NCBI GenBank assembly: GCA_016718825.1
Contig: JADKCL010000001.1
Coordinates: 248,001 to 312,000, forward strand
Direction: 5' to 3'
From: Bacteroidota bacterium
Lineage (GTDB): Bacteria > Bacteroidota > Bacteroidia > J057 > JADKCL01
Length of the DNA: 64,000 bases
Below, in pieces: positions 33,374-41,334 of the stretch. Within the stretch, counting starts at the first letter, position 1. Each line of letters begins with the position of its first letter. Under the pieces are notes generated by a model. The model did no database searches. It worked only from the letters and a program-made list of their open reading frames with translations, and had not been told where the DNA came from. The translations under genes were made by a program, and so were the position numbers.

Positions 33374-34543
33374 CTATTTCTGCCATTCGGCCAAGGCCTT
33401 CTCGGTTTCAGAGACGTCCTCGCCAGTGGCTTTGCCCATGTCAATGGATTCCTTCGCAGCAGCAATGGCCGCTTCTTTTTGACCGAGTTTGTACAACAAC
33501 ATTGCTTGCGTATCCAGGTTCACCGAGCTTTTTTCAAGGCGAACCGATTCTGTGATCCATTCGTTCGCCACGTCAAGCAAGCGTTTGTTGTCCACCTTTT
33601 CGTAGAACAGCCAAGCAGCGTTGTTCAGATTGTATGTGTCATTTCTACCCGCTTCGCCCAATTTTTCCACGGTTTTGGCGTAGTGTTTCCAATCCTCAAC
33701 GGTTTGAAACCACTGCAAATCCACTTGGAGCAATACCGTTTTGATGCTGTCAAATTCGGCGAGAATCATTTCCTTTTTGAGCTGCTTAAGCCGAGATTTG
33801 TCCTTGGACTCGCAAATTTGATACACTGCATATTCGTAAAGGCTAAGCGCTTTGTTTTGAACCAAGTCATGACCGTATCTTTCCTCAAATGCCTGACGAT
33901 GAAGTAGAAAGTAGGTTGCAAATTCGGAGTCGTGACGCTGAAACAGCATGATGAAAATCTCCCAAGCATCTTCGTTGAGCAATGCAGCCCCGCGCATAGA
34001 AGGCATATAGGCTTCCAAGGGTGCGTCATAGGCCTTGCCAGCGCGCGCCAACGCGAGGATATAGTCATGGAGAAACTTGGGATTGCGTTCTCCCTCCGCG
34101 AATTGCTTTTCAAGGTCGGCAATGCTGAGCGCTCTACCTTCGACGACATCCTTACCCAATTGCAGCAAATCGGCAGCAGCGCGAGCGCCAACTGTTACAT
34201 GGACCACTTTGCCAGTACCGTCAAGGAAAAGCAAGGTCGGATAGGCATTGATGGCAAATTGTTTGGCCAATTCTACGCCTTCGCCTTTTTCCATGTCCAC
34301 CGTGAGGTTCACGAAGTGGTCGTTGAAATAGGTGGCAACATCAGGGTCCGTGAATGCGTTTTTGGCCATCCACTTGCAGGGCCCACACCATGATGTGTAC
34401 GCATCCAGAAAAACCAATTTGTTTTCCGACTTGGCCTTGGCCAATACTTCGGTGAATGCCGACTGCTCGAATTGGATTTCCGATGCAGCAACAGCGAATT
34501 GCATGCCTGCGAGAAGGCACAAGAGTACCAGTAGCTTTTTCAT
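33374..34543 (-). CDS. Exported thioredoxin-like protein with TPR-type C-terminus (copy B)
   Basis: 389 residues from the ATG at 34543 (MKKLLVLLCLLAGMQFAVAA signal peptide). Same layout as copy A: thioredoxin domain with WCGPC (Cys53, Cys56), AYPTLLFLDG, then a helical region with TPR-like segments (NLNNAAWLFYEKVDNKRLLD, AMLLYKLGQKEAAIAAAKESI). The two proteins align over their whole length (both have AYTSWCGPCKWMA and VDMEKGEG/IDMEKGEG), so they come from a tandem duplication. Probably periplasmic. Copy B ends in its own terminator, so copy A needs a separate promoter. Confidence 0.85.
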   Translation of the reverse strand: MKKLLVLLCLLAGMQFAVAASEIQFEQSAFTEVLAKAKSENKLVFLDAYTSWCGPCKWMAKNAFTDPDVATYFNDHFVNLTVDMEKGEGVELAKQFAINAYPTLLFLDGTGKVVHVTVGARAAADLLQLGKDVVEGRALSIADLEKQFAEGERNPKFLHDYILALARAGKAYDAPLEAYMPSMRGAALLNEDAWEIFIMLFQRHDSEFATYFLLHRQAFEERYGHDLVQNKALSLYEYAVYQICESKDKSRLKQLKKEMILAEFDSIKTVLLQVDLQWFQTVEDWKHYAKTVEKLGEAGRNDTYNLNNAAWLFYEKVDNKRLLDVANEWITESVRLEKSSVNLDTQAMLLYKLGQKEAAIAAAKESIDMGKATGEDVSETEKALAEWQK

Positions 34544-34630
34544 GTTGAAACGTTCTAAGTCAAAGGGTGACCGCAACCAGTTGCAGTGCGATTCTTTGCT
34601 TAATGACCAGTCAACAAGGAGAGGGTTGCA

Positions 34631-34903
34631 TCAACCCTCGTCGGTCGGGGAAAATTTTTTGCGCAGGATCACCATGGCTTGCCTGAGGGGCAAATGCCGG
34701 ATCGCACGCGCCTCCTCGATATGCAACTTGCAAAACCAGCCCATGTTGGGCGGGTGGCCTGTCCAGCCTTTGACTTGCATCCGGGCGATGACTTCCTTGT
34801 CCTCGAGCGAGGGTTTGAATTCGACCAAGCCGCCGTGACCCTGCTGATTCAGGTCATCGTCGACAAATTTCACATCACAAATCTCACAAATCGGAGGCCG
34901 CAT
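34631..34903 (-). CDS. Small CxxC protein, unknown
   Basis: 90 residues from the ATG at 34903 (MRPPICEICDVKFVDDDL). A CEIC pair near the N-terminus and CKLH near residue 65 could bind one zinc as a split zinc-finger. Between them is a charged segment with GHPPNMGWFC. There is no signal peptide, so it is probably cytoplasmic. The longer frame (to 35002) adds residues without similarity to anything sensible. Family not recognised. It lies upstream of, and on the same strand as, the thioredoxin-like pair, 87 nt away. Confidence 0.65.
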   Translation of the reverse strand: MRPPICEICDVKFVDDDLNQQGHGGLVEFKPSLEDKEVIARMQVKGWTGHPPNMGWFCKLHIEEARAIRHLPLRQAMVILRKKFSPTDEG

Positions 34904-35043
34904 AGCATTTGGTTCTAGATCCAAGCAACAAGACAGAGGCGAAAGCCGAATCCAATTCCGGTTGCAGCCACAAAGGTAGTCGGTTACCCATGTCCCTTGC
35001 AAAAATGATTACCTTCATTCCATTTCATGATCTTGTTCAAAAT

Positions 35044-35072
35044 TTGCTACCCAAAGAATTCTGGTAGTTTTG
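35044..35072 (+). promoter_or_regulatory. Promoter of the thioesterase gene, predicted leaderless
   Basis: TTG (35044-35046, in TTTG), 18 nt, then an exact box TAGTTTTG (35065-35072). The ATG at 35077 follows after 4 nt (CGCC), so the RNA should start at or next to the start codon. Confidence 0.7.
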
Positions 35073-35076
35073 CGCC

Positions 35077-35481
35077 ATGAAAGAGAGCATTACCGCAATC
35101 AAGGTGCGTGGCTACCACGCCGATTTGTATGGCCATGTCAACAATGCGCGTTATTTGGAACTTCTGGAGGAGGCCCGATGGAATCATTTTGAAAATTCCG
35201 TGGACTCCGAGGAGTTCAAGCGCAATGGTTGGGCATTTGTGTTGGTCAATATCAACATCAACTACCGGAAGCCTGCCTTGCCGGGCGATGTGCTGTATAT
35301 CCACACGAGCTACAAGACACATGGGAGCCGCAGCATGACCATGCATCAACGGTGCTTACTGAATGGAACCGATGCTGTTGCAGCCGATGCCGACATCACA
35401 TTTGTGGTTCTGGACTCCAAAACGGGCAAGGTTGTACCCTTGGAAGGCCGCCTTTTGGAAATGCTTTCGCCTGCTTCCTAG
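35077..35481 (+). CDS. Hotdog-fold acyl-CoA thioesterase
   Basis: Hydrolyses acyl-CoA thioesters; substrate range unknown. 134 residues, the size of the 4-hydroxybenzoyl-CoA thioesterase/YbgC group. Seen: ADLYGHVNNARYLELLEEARW, with the catalytic-type Asp and GHVNN, then NININYRKPALPGDVLYIHT and a final beta strand (ITFVVLDSKTGKVVPL). No signal peptide. The ATG is placed immediately after a promoter box. The neighbours, a small CxxC protein and a T9SS pair, give no pathway. Confidence 0.9.
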   Translation: MKESITAIKVRGYHADLYGHVNNARYLELLEEARWNHFENSVDSEEFKRNGWAFVLVNININYRKPALPGDVLYIHTSYKTHGSRSMTMHQRCLLNGTDAVAADADITFVVLDSKTGKVVPLEGRLLEMLSPAS

Positions 35482-35609
35482 GCACTTGCTTTTGTTAGGA
35501 AGCCGACATTCCCACATCTATTGCAGCTGAATTGTTGATTACTTGGGGGATTGTCCGTAATTTGGTGTATTGTTTGAATACTTGGGTCTCCCTAATACTT
35601 CAATTGAAC

Positions 35610-36299
35610 ATGAGAAAACTATACTTCTTCGCAATGTTGCTGGGCTTGGGCGTGATGGCCAATGCACAGTCCTTTACGGTTCGTCCTTCCAATGTCAAGG
35701 ATACTACGCTGGATGCCCGCGCCTCGGTAGATTCCTATATCTACTTTGACAATGCCTTCCAGTCTCCATTGACTTTGACTTGGGAAGAAACCAATCGCAG
35801 CTATCCACAAGGATGGTTGATGACCATCTGTGACAACTTCCTTTGCTACAGTATTCCTCATGCCTTCGATACGATGTCCACAGTTGGCACGGGCGAATAT
35901 GGCTTTTTGAAAGTCACATGCACCCCGCTTGAAATCACAGGGACAGGCACAGTTTCCTACCATGTCTGGGATGCCAACAACCCGCTTTATACCACCAACG
36001 TGACCTTCAACTTCAATGTCACCGGTGGGGTGAGCGTTACCATGGATCAGCCTGAGGAGCGCTTCACCGTTACTCCGACCCCTGCACACGACGTATTGCA
36101 CCTGAGCGCCCGCAACGGCCAACTCGAAAAAGGCACCGTCCGTTTGTTTGACCTCAAAGGCCAATTGATCTTGAATGAAACCGTGAATGCAGTACAGCAA
36201 ATGGAATTCGACGTGCATTCGTTGACTCCCGGCATGTACTTGCTCCGCTACGAAAGCAAAGCCGGCACCATGAACCAGAAGGTCGTGGTCACGCACTGA
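35610..36299 (+). CDS. T9SS-secreted protein, tandem paralogue 1
   Basis: 229 residues from the ATG at 35610, with a signal peptide (MRKLYFFAMLLGLGVMANAQ). The mature N-terminal ~130 residues form a beta-sandwich-like domain (DSYIYFDNAFQSPLTLTWEE, PQGWLMTICDNFLCYSIPH) with two close Cys. A T9SS type A domain follows (FTVTPTPAHD, LFDLKGQLIL, LTPGMYLLRYESK, KVVVTH). No enzyme motif. The next gene encodes a clear paralogue with the same layout; a terminator separates them. Confidence 0.82.
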   Translation: MRKLYFFAMLLGLGVMANAQSFTVRPSNVKDTTLDARASVDSYIYFDNAFQSPLTLTWEETNRSYPQGWLMTICDNFLCYSIPHAFDTMSTVGTGEYGFLKVTCTPLEITGTGTVSYHVWDANNPLYTTNVTFNFNVTGGVSVTMDQPEERFTVTPTPAHDVLHLSARNGQLEKGTVRLFDLKGQLILNETVNAVQQMEFDVHSLTPGMYLLRYESKAGTMNQKVVVTH

Positions 36300-36317
36300 G
36301 CTGAACGATAAGAATTG

Positions 36318-36353
36318 AAAACGGCTGACCTGAGTGGGTTAGCCGTTTTTTTA
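36318..36353 (+). terminator. Intrinsic terminator between T9SS paralogues
   Basis: AAAACGGCTGACC pairs with GGTTAGCCGTTTT (one G-U) around a short loop; the stem runs into a T-run of seven. Confidence 0.85.
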
Positions 36354-36395
36354 TTGGGCCCAATTCCGGTATATTGACAATCTAAACGATTGAAA

Positions 36396-37079
36396 ATGAG
36401 AAAGGTCTTCTTTGTCACCTTGTTTCTTGGCTTGTTCTCGAATGGGTTTTCGCAGTCTTTCTTGGTGCTTCCTTCGGATTCCGTATTCACATCCATGGAT
36501 CCGAATACACCAGAAGACCTGTTCATATACTTCGAAAACATTTCTAGCCAACCGATTAGTTTGGATTACCAAGAAGTCTTCGCAAGTATCCCCGTCGGTT
36601 GGCAAGCCACGATTTGCGACCCCAACCTTTGTTTTGCGATGCCCCATCCGCAAGGGGCCGTTTGGCAATTTTCCCAAGGGGACTCAAGCTTTCTCAAGAT
36701 CACGGTCTACCCCAATGGGATTCCGGGGTTTGGTCTTTTTTGCTATGACTTGACCGATACGGTTGCGGGATACACAACAAGTATTTGTTTGAGTTTCGAT
36801 GCAAGAATGGCCGCCAACATGATGCAAACGGAGGAGAATGACCTGCAAATCTTCCCCAACCCAACCCATTCCACGATCCAACTTGTCGCAAATGGAAAGA
36901 AATTGAATAAGGGCGTGGCGGAAATCATCAATGTTCATGGCTTGGTTGTAAAAAGAGTCGAAATCGTTGCATCTGCCAACCAAGAACTCAATGTTTCAGA
37001 TGTACCAGTCGGTATCTATCAACTGGTCTATACCACGGATTCCGGAACGCTATCTCGCAAGGTGGTCGTCGCGCGATGA
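36396..37079 (+). CDS. T9SS-secreted protein, tandem paralogue 2
   Basis: 227 residues from the ATG at 36396, with a signal peptide (MRKVFFVTLFLGLFSNGFSQ). It shares layout and motifs with paralogue 1: EDLFIYFENISSQPISLDYQE, GWQATICDPNLCFAMPH, then a T9SS domain (LQIFPNPTHST, IINVHGLVVKR, VPVGIYQLVYTTDSGTLSRK, VVVAR). The ICDxxLCxxxPH motif with two Cys is common to both and may form a disulfide. Function unknown. A TTG six nt earlier could also serve as a start. Confidence 0.82.
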   Translation: MRKVFFVTLFLGLFSNGFSQSFLVLPSDSVFTSMDPNTPEDLFIYFENISSQPISLDYQEVFASIPVGWQATICDPNLCFAMPHPQGAVWQFSQGDSSFLKITVYPNGIPGFGLFCYDLTDTVAGYTTSICLSFDARMAANMMQTEENDLQIFPNPTHSTIQLVANGKKLNKGVAEIINVHGLVVKRVEIVASANQELNVSDVPVGIYQLVYTTDSGTLSRKVVVAR

Positions 37080-37096
37080 TCATTTGCAGGGCCCTA

Positions 37097-37759
37097 TCAA
37101 ATGGCCTTCTGCATCCAATTTCGTGCCGTCAACACCAACACCCCAAAGAAAATGGCCATGCTCAGGTTAAATCCCATCGGTGCGAGGAAGTTGCCGACAG
37201 ATGGCCAGACAAACATCAAAATCGTAACCAAGCCATAACTCAGAAGGGGTGAAGCCAAGGCAACGGACCTTGGAAAGGCAGTTTTCCCTCGTAGAATGGC
37301 AACCGTCAGCACAGCAATCAGCACAAAAAATGTGGCGGCGAAGATCAGCCCAAGCGGCTCGTTAAAAGGTCGGTACAATTCCATTTTTCCATGCCCGACC
37401 TTCACAGCATCGGCGATGGGATAGATTCCGCCATGGTAGGCCACGCCGCAAAACATAAGGTAAAGTCCAGCAAAAAGCGCTGCGAATGCGATTTTGCGGC
37501 CGAGGGGAAGCAATCCCAGCCAGATCAAATAGAGGCCCGCAGCCTCAAAAGGTATCGCCAAGACGCCGAGATAATGGCCCCACAGCACCCGATCCATCGA
37601 AATTCCTTCCAAGAAGCTGTAATCGCCCGCCAGGTAGCCGCCTCCGGGCGCATACAACAGGCAATAATCACCGACCATGCCGACCAATGCACCTGCAATC
37701 GCAACGATTCCGGCGATGCGGATCCACTTGAGCGTTTCGGCAGGGTTTGTTGCCTGCAT
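37097..37759 (-). CDS. Polytopic membrane protein, unknown
   Basis: 220 residues with about seven hydrophobic segments. Recognisable stretches are GMVGDYCLLYAPGGGYL, GISMDRVLWGHYLGVLAIPFE and FCGVAYHGGIYPIADAV, with Asp, Arg and His in or near the membrane. This looks like the DUF6796-type family of Bacteroidota and Actinobacteria, but I am not sure. Its ATG overlaps the stop of the upstream gene (TGATG), so the two are coupled. It is the third gene of the rhomboid operon. Confidence 0.7.
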   Translation of the reverse strand: MQATNPAETLKWIRIAGIVAIAGALVGMVGDYCLLYAPGGGYLAGDYSFLEGISMDRVLWGHYLGVLAIPFEAAGLYLIWLGLLPLGRKIAFAALFAGLYLMFCGVAYHGGIYPIADAVKVGHGKMELYRPFNEPLGLIFAATFFVLIAVLTVAILRGKTAFPRSVALASPLLSYGLVTILMFVWPSVGNFLAPMGFNLSMAIFFGVLVLTARNWMQKAI

Positions 37760-38328
37760 CAGGCGATCGGTTCATCAGCGACAACGTCTTGGACGCGCGG
37801 CAAGAAACTCAGCTCAAATGCTGAACCGCGAATCTCCAACACCCTTCCCGGTTGATGCGGGACCGGCAAGATCAAGTCCACATTGCCATTTGCCAAGCCA
37901 AAGCGGAAATCCGTCTTGCCCGGGCGCAAGTAGCCCTGCGCGATCAGCCCCGAAAGCAGCCGCTGCCGCGCAGCGGGATCTGCAAAACCCGTGCTGAAAT
38001 GCAGCTGATAAAAGTCGGCATTGTTGGTCCACATTTCCCGCAAGGCCAAATCGCCGCAGCAATGATCAAGCCTGAATTCGCTGGAATGGGCCTTGCTTTC
38101 ACTGCCAAATGCCGCCGCATAGTAGCTCAAGGTGTCCTGCACCAAGGCAAAATCGGCATTTTCGTCGGTGGCCACCCATTTTAATTCGACATTCAAGGCG
38201 TAGCTGATCTCCGCCGAATTCCCGTGTGTACGGGTGCCGTTGTGTTGGGAGGTCAACCAAACCAAGCCAGCAAATCCAGTGACGGCAAGCAGGAGCACGA
38301 GGCGCAACGAACGTGTTTTCTTTTCCAT
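37759..38328 (-). CDS. Single-pass membrane or periplasmic protein, unknown
   Basis: 189 residues from the ATG at 38328, the first Met after the rhomboid gene and directly before a signal anchor (RLVLLLAVTGFAGLVWL). The rest appears to be one soluble alpha/beta domain facing the periplasm: FALVQDTLSYYAAAFGSES, RLDHCCGDLALREMWTNN and PGRVLEIRGSAFELSFLPRV. No family recognised. It lies 7 nt after the rhomboid stop and is coupled to the next gene, so a shared role with the protease is possible, for instance as its substrate or regulator. Confidence 0.65.
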   Translation of the reverse strand: MEKKTRSLRLVLLLAVTGFAGLVWLTSQHNGTRTHGNSAEISYALNVELKWVATDENADFALVQDTLSYYAAAFGSESKAHSSEFRLDHCCGDLALREMWTNNADFYQLHFSTGFADPAARQRLLSGLIAQGYLRPGKTDFRFGLANGNVDLILPVPHQPGRVLEIRGSAFELSFLPRVQDVVADEPIA

Positions 38329-38335
38329 GTGAACG

Positions 38336-38911
38336 CTATTTTGATGCGGAGGATTTTCCGCCCTTGCCCAGAAAAAATCCGAAGACCATGCCGCAAACTC
38401 CGCCGAGGATATGGGCAAAATTGGCGACGTTGTTGTCAACTGCTACGGAATCGTAGATTTCCCGACCCAGGAAGAGAATGGTTACCAAGATGAAAGTCAA
38501 TGGAATGGTTCCGCTACTGAAATTCACCAACGATCCGAGCAAAATCATCATGAAGACAATGCCGCTTGCCCCCATCAATCCGGAATCCCAGAAGAGGGTG
38601 TAGATCGCGCCGGTCGCCAAGGCGGTGACCAGGATCATCAACAACAGCTTTTTGGAGCCGTATTTGTCTTCGATGATCGGCCCCATCAACAAGACCAGGG
38701 TGAAATTGCCGAGCAGGTGCTCCCAGTCGGCATGCCCGAGGATGTGCGAGAAAATCCGGAAATAGTCGCCGACGCTGTTGAAGTCAAATTGGCCGCGGGT
38801 TGCAAAATAGTTGGTATTGAAGCCCGGCCAAATGGTGACACTCAAGATGTGCACGGTGAGGGCTGCCAGGGTAAATCCCAGCACGACCGGTGCATTGAAG
38901 GTGATTTTCAT
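38336..38911 (-). CDS. Rhomboid-family intramembrane serine protease
   Basis: Cleaves membrane-spanning proteins within the bilayer. 191 residues from the ATG at 38911, six hydrophobic segments. Motifs: HADWEHLLGN with the conserved His and Asn of helix 2, GASGIVFMM containing the catalytic Ser (GxSG) in helix 4, and AHILGG with the catalytic His in helix 6. A Ser-His dyad is therefore complete. It is the first gene of a three-gene leftward operon; the ATG lies 4-5 nt after a TATTTTG sequence, near the promoter-box consensus. Confidence 0.9.
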   Translation of the reverse strand: MKITFNAPVVLGFTLAALTVHILSVTIWPGFNTNYFATRGQFDFNSVGDYFRIFSHILGHADWEHLLGNFTLVLLMGPIIEDKYGSKKLLLMILVTALATGAIYTLFWDSGLMGASGIVFMMILLGSLVNFSSGTIPLTFILVTILFLGREIYDSVAVDNNVANFAHILGGVCGMVFGFFLGKGGKSSASK

Positions 38912-38999
38912 AGGCCCAAAATACGGGTTTTTTCGGTCCAAGGTTCGATGCTAAGGTTCATTAACGTTTGGCAGTGGCTTTTCTGTTAATTTCGCCTTC

Positions 39000-40430
39000 G
39001 TGAAACGGAATTGGACGGTTTTGGCTGTGTTTTTGGTTTTGATTGCGCTGCTTGGCGGATGCAAAATGGTCTGGCGTGCGGTGCGGTACAATGTGCCCTC
39101 GGTGACCGACTACAAACTCTGGCAGGAGCGGCCCGTGACAAGGGCCGGCACGATTCACAACTTCGCCGACGGCAGAGCCTTGGGCATCGCCCCGGTCACC
39201 GAATGGGGCCTCGGCAAATGGTACAAACCTGGCATGACCACCGAGGACTACATGAAAAAAACGGGGACCGTAGCCTTTGTGGTGCTGCGCGGAGACACAT
39301 TGTTATATGAGTACTACGGCGACGATTTTGCCGATACGAGCCGCTTCAACGTCTTCTCGATGACCAAAGCCTATATGAGCACCCTCACCGGCATCGCTGT
39401 CAGCGAAGGTAAGATCAAAAGCATTGACCAGAGCATCAGCGAGTATTTGCCTTGGTGCATCGACAGCGCCATCTGCAAAATCACCATTCGCGACCTGCTC
39501 CAAATGACCAGCGGACTCAAAAGCAGCGAAGGCTACCTGAATCCTTGGGGAACATCCACCAAGATGTACTACGGCGACCAGATTCCGAAAATCATGCGGG
39601 ATTTGGAAGTGCGGCATCCTGCAGGCACGCGGTATTTTTATCAGAATGTCAATTCGCAGTTGCTCGGAATGATCGTGCGCCGTGCGGTCGGGAAACCATT
39701 GGGGACCTACCTCAGTGAAAAAATCTGGGAACCGATGGGAATGGAAGCCGATGCCGGATGGAGTATTGCCGAAGGAACCGACGACGAAAAGGCCTTCTGC
39801 TGCCTCAATGCCCGCGCCCGTGACTTTGCACGATTCGGATTGCTGGTCTTGAACGAAGGCAATTGGAAAGGCAAGCAGTTGATTCCGCGAGATTGGCTGA
39901 AAACCATTGCCCGCATCGACACTTCCCGCGGCGCCAACAACCGCTATCATTTCAATTGGTTCCTGACCCCGGAGCAGGACGACTTCTGGGCCGAAGGGCT
40001 CCTCGGGCAATTCACCTATGTCTGCCCGCAAACCCGGACCGTGATCGTACGCATCGGCAACACGCTGGATTTCAAAGTTCCCTGGTACGATAGCTTTAAG
40101 ATTCTCGCCGGATTGAAGGAAAAACCGAAGCCGATGGAATTTGCCAAGCGCGATCTCAAGCCTTATGCCGGCGAATTTGTTTTTGGCCTGAGCAACTTCG
40201 GAGATACGACCTTGGCGGGAAAGGAAGCTGTATTCGTGCCCAAACGCAAGGGACTCAAGGTCAAAACGAATTTCCAGAAGACCTGGTACGCCCTTCCGCA
40301 GAATGATTCAACCTTTTACCATATTGGATTCGGGAGGATGCTCACCTTTCACAAAGACGAGCAAGGGAAATATACCGCGATGCACTGGAACCGGCGCGGC
40401 AACATCTGGGTGCTCGGCAAAAGGGAATGA
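39000..40430 (+). CDS. Beta-lactamase-family (class C/PBP-like) serine hydrolase lipoprotein
   Basis: 476 residues starting at GTG (39000), 5 nt after TAATTTCG, a near match to the promoter box. The N-terminus has a lipobox (LLGGC, Cys21), so the protein is probably membrane-anchored. The hydrolase domain (~85-360) shows the SxxK motif FSMTKAYM, the Tyr motif in RYFYQNVNSQ (YxN), and late-domain segments LNEGNWKGKQLIPRDWL. Family members are esterases, DD-peptidases or aminohydrolases; the substrate cannot be told. The C-terminal ~90 residues form a separate small beta domain. Divergent from the rhomboid operon. Confidence 0.88.
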   Translation: MKRNWTVLAVFLVLIALLGGCKMVWRAVRYNVPSVTDYKLWQERPVTRAGTIHNFADGRALGIAPVTEWGLGKWYKPGMTTEDYMKKTGTVAFVVLRGDTLLYEYYGDDFADTSRFNVFSMTKAYMSTLTGIAVSEGKIKSIDQSISEYLPWCIDSAICKITIRDLLQMTSGLKSSEGYLNPWGTSTKMYYGDQIPKIMRDLEVRHPAGTRYFYQNVNSQLLGMIVRRAVGKPLGTYLSEKIWEPMGMEADAGWSIAEGTDDEKAFCCLNARARDFARFGLLVLNEGNWKGKQLIPRDWLKTIARIDTSRGANNRYHFNWFLTPEQDDFWAEGLLGQFTYVCPQTRTVIVRIGNTLDFKVPWYDSFKILAGLKEKPKPMEFAKRDLKPYAGEFVFGLSNFGDTTLAGKEAVFVPKRKGLKVKTNFQKTWYALPQNDSTFYHIGFGRMLTFHKDEQGKYTAMHWNRRGNIWVLGKRE

Positions 40431-40454
40431 TCAGCGATCCAAACCACCTAAACG

Positions 40455-40497
40455 AGAAATGAGAAACGGATCTCTCCATTTCTCATTTCTAATTTTT
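40455..40497 (+). terminator. AT-rich hairpin, probable terminator
   Basis: AGAAATGAGAAA (40455-40466) and TTTCTCATTTCT (40479-40490) are exact reverse complements over 12 bp with a 12-nt loop, followed by five T. It lies between the convergent serine hydrolase and T9SS genes and may act in both directions. Confidence 0.65.
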
Positions 40498-40516
40498 CAT
40501 TTAAAATTTCTAATCC

Positions 40517-41302
40517 TTATTCCACCACCATCTTCTTCACGATGCTGTTTTTGCCATCGCTGAGACGATAGAGGTAAAGGCCCGGAGCGAGCTCGCTGGC
40601 ATCAAAGCGGAAGTTGCGGTCACCCACAACACCCTTTTGGATTTGATGCACCACTGCTTTTCCGGTGACGTCGATCACATCCAATTGCATGTCAGACAAT
40701 CCAGTGACTTGATAGCGGATCACCGTGTTGCCCGACGTCGGATTGGGAAGGCTTTGGCCAACGCTGAAGCCTTTTGCACCTGCTGGATTGACGCCCACGC
40801 CGCCCAAAATTTCCAAGTTGTAGGGAACTTGGGCTGGAAGCGTTTGGGTTGAGCCGCCAATCACGGGCACCTGCTGTGGTACCACGATGGTCAAGTCCGT
40901 CGGGATGTTGAAGGCATATTGTCCCGACGTGGTGGGCGTACCTGAAATGTCGATGCATCCCGACGAACCACCGGGAATGATACCGCTGCCTGGGGTTGGC
41001 GATCCGAAGATGCCGATCGGCAGGCCATTCACGACGCCAATCGTCAGGCTGGTGACCGTGGCGGTGATCGCTGGAAACGGAAACCCGATGACCGCGCTCA
41101 AATCAATGGTGGTGTCTGCCGGGACATTCACCGTGATCAATTGGGTATATGCGGTATTGACCGTCCCGCTCGGAAGCGGATTGGTCGGCAGCGGATAAAA
41201 TCCACTGTTGGGGTAGGTGACCGTGTCAGGCACGCATTGAGCCCAAACGGATCCACTCAGTATTGCAAAGAGCAAGAATGAAGCAGCGAGTAACTTTTTC
41301 AT
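40517..41302 (-). CDS. T9SS-secreted protein, Ig-like, tandem paralogue 1
   Basis: 261 residues with a signal peptide (MKKLLAASFLLFAILSGSVWAQ). The mature part resembles a single putative-Ig (cadherin-like) fold: SGTVNTAYTQLITVNVPADTTIDL, GFPFPAITATVTSLTIGVVNGLP, then CIDISGTPTTSGQYAF, the classic pattern of He_PIG/putative-Ig repeats. A T9SS type A domain follows (GQSLPNPTSGN, VIDVTGKAVV, LAPGLYLYRLSDGK, KMVVE). No catalytic motif. It is adjacent to and clearly homologous with the next gene, with 32 nt between them on the same strand. Confidence 0.82.
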   Translation of the reverse strand: MKKLLAASFLLFAILSGSVWAQCVPDTVTYPNSGFYPLPTNPLPSGTVNTAYTQLITVNVPADTTIDLSAVIGFPFPAITATVTSLTIGVVNGLPIGIFGSPTPGSGIIPGGSSGCIDISGTPTTSGQYAFNIPTDLTIVVPQQVPVIGGSTQTLPAQVPYNLEILGGVGVNPAGAKGFSVGQSLPNPTSGNTVIRYQVTGLSDMQLDVIDVTGKAVVHQIQKGVVGDRNFRFDASELAPGLYLYRLSDGKNSIVKKMVVE

Positions 41303-41334
41303 TGGATTAGAGGGAGTGAAGATTATGAAAAGTC

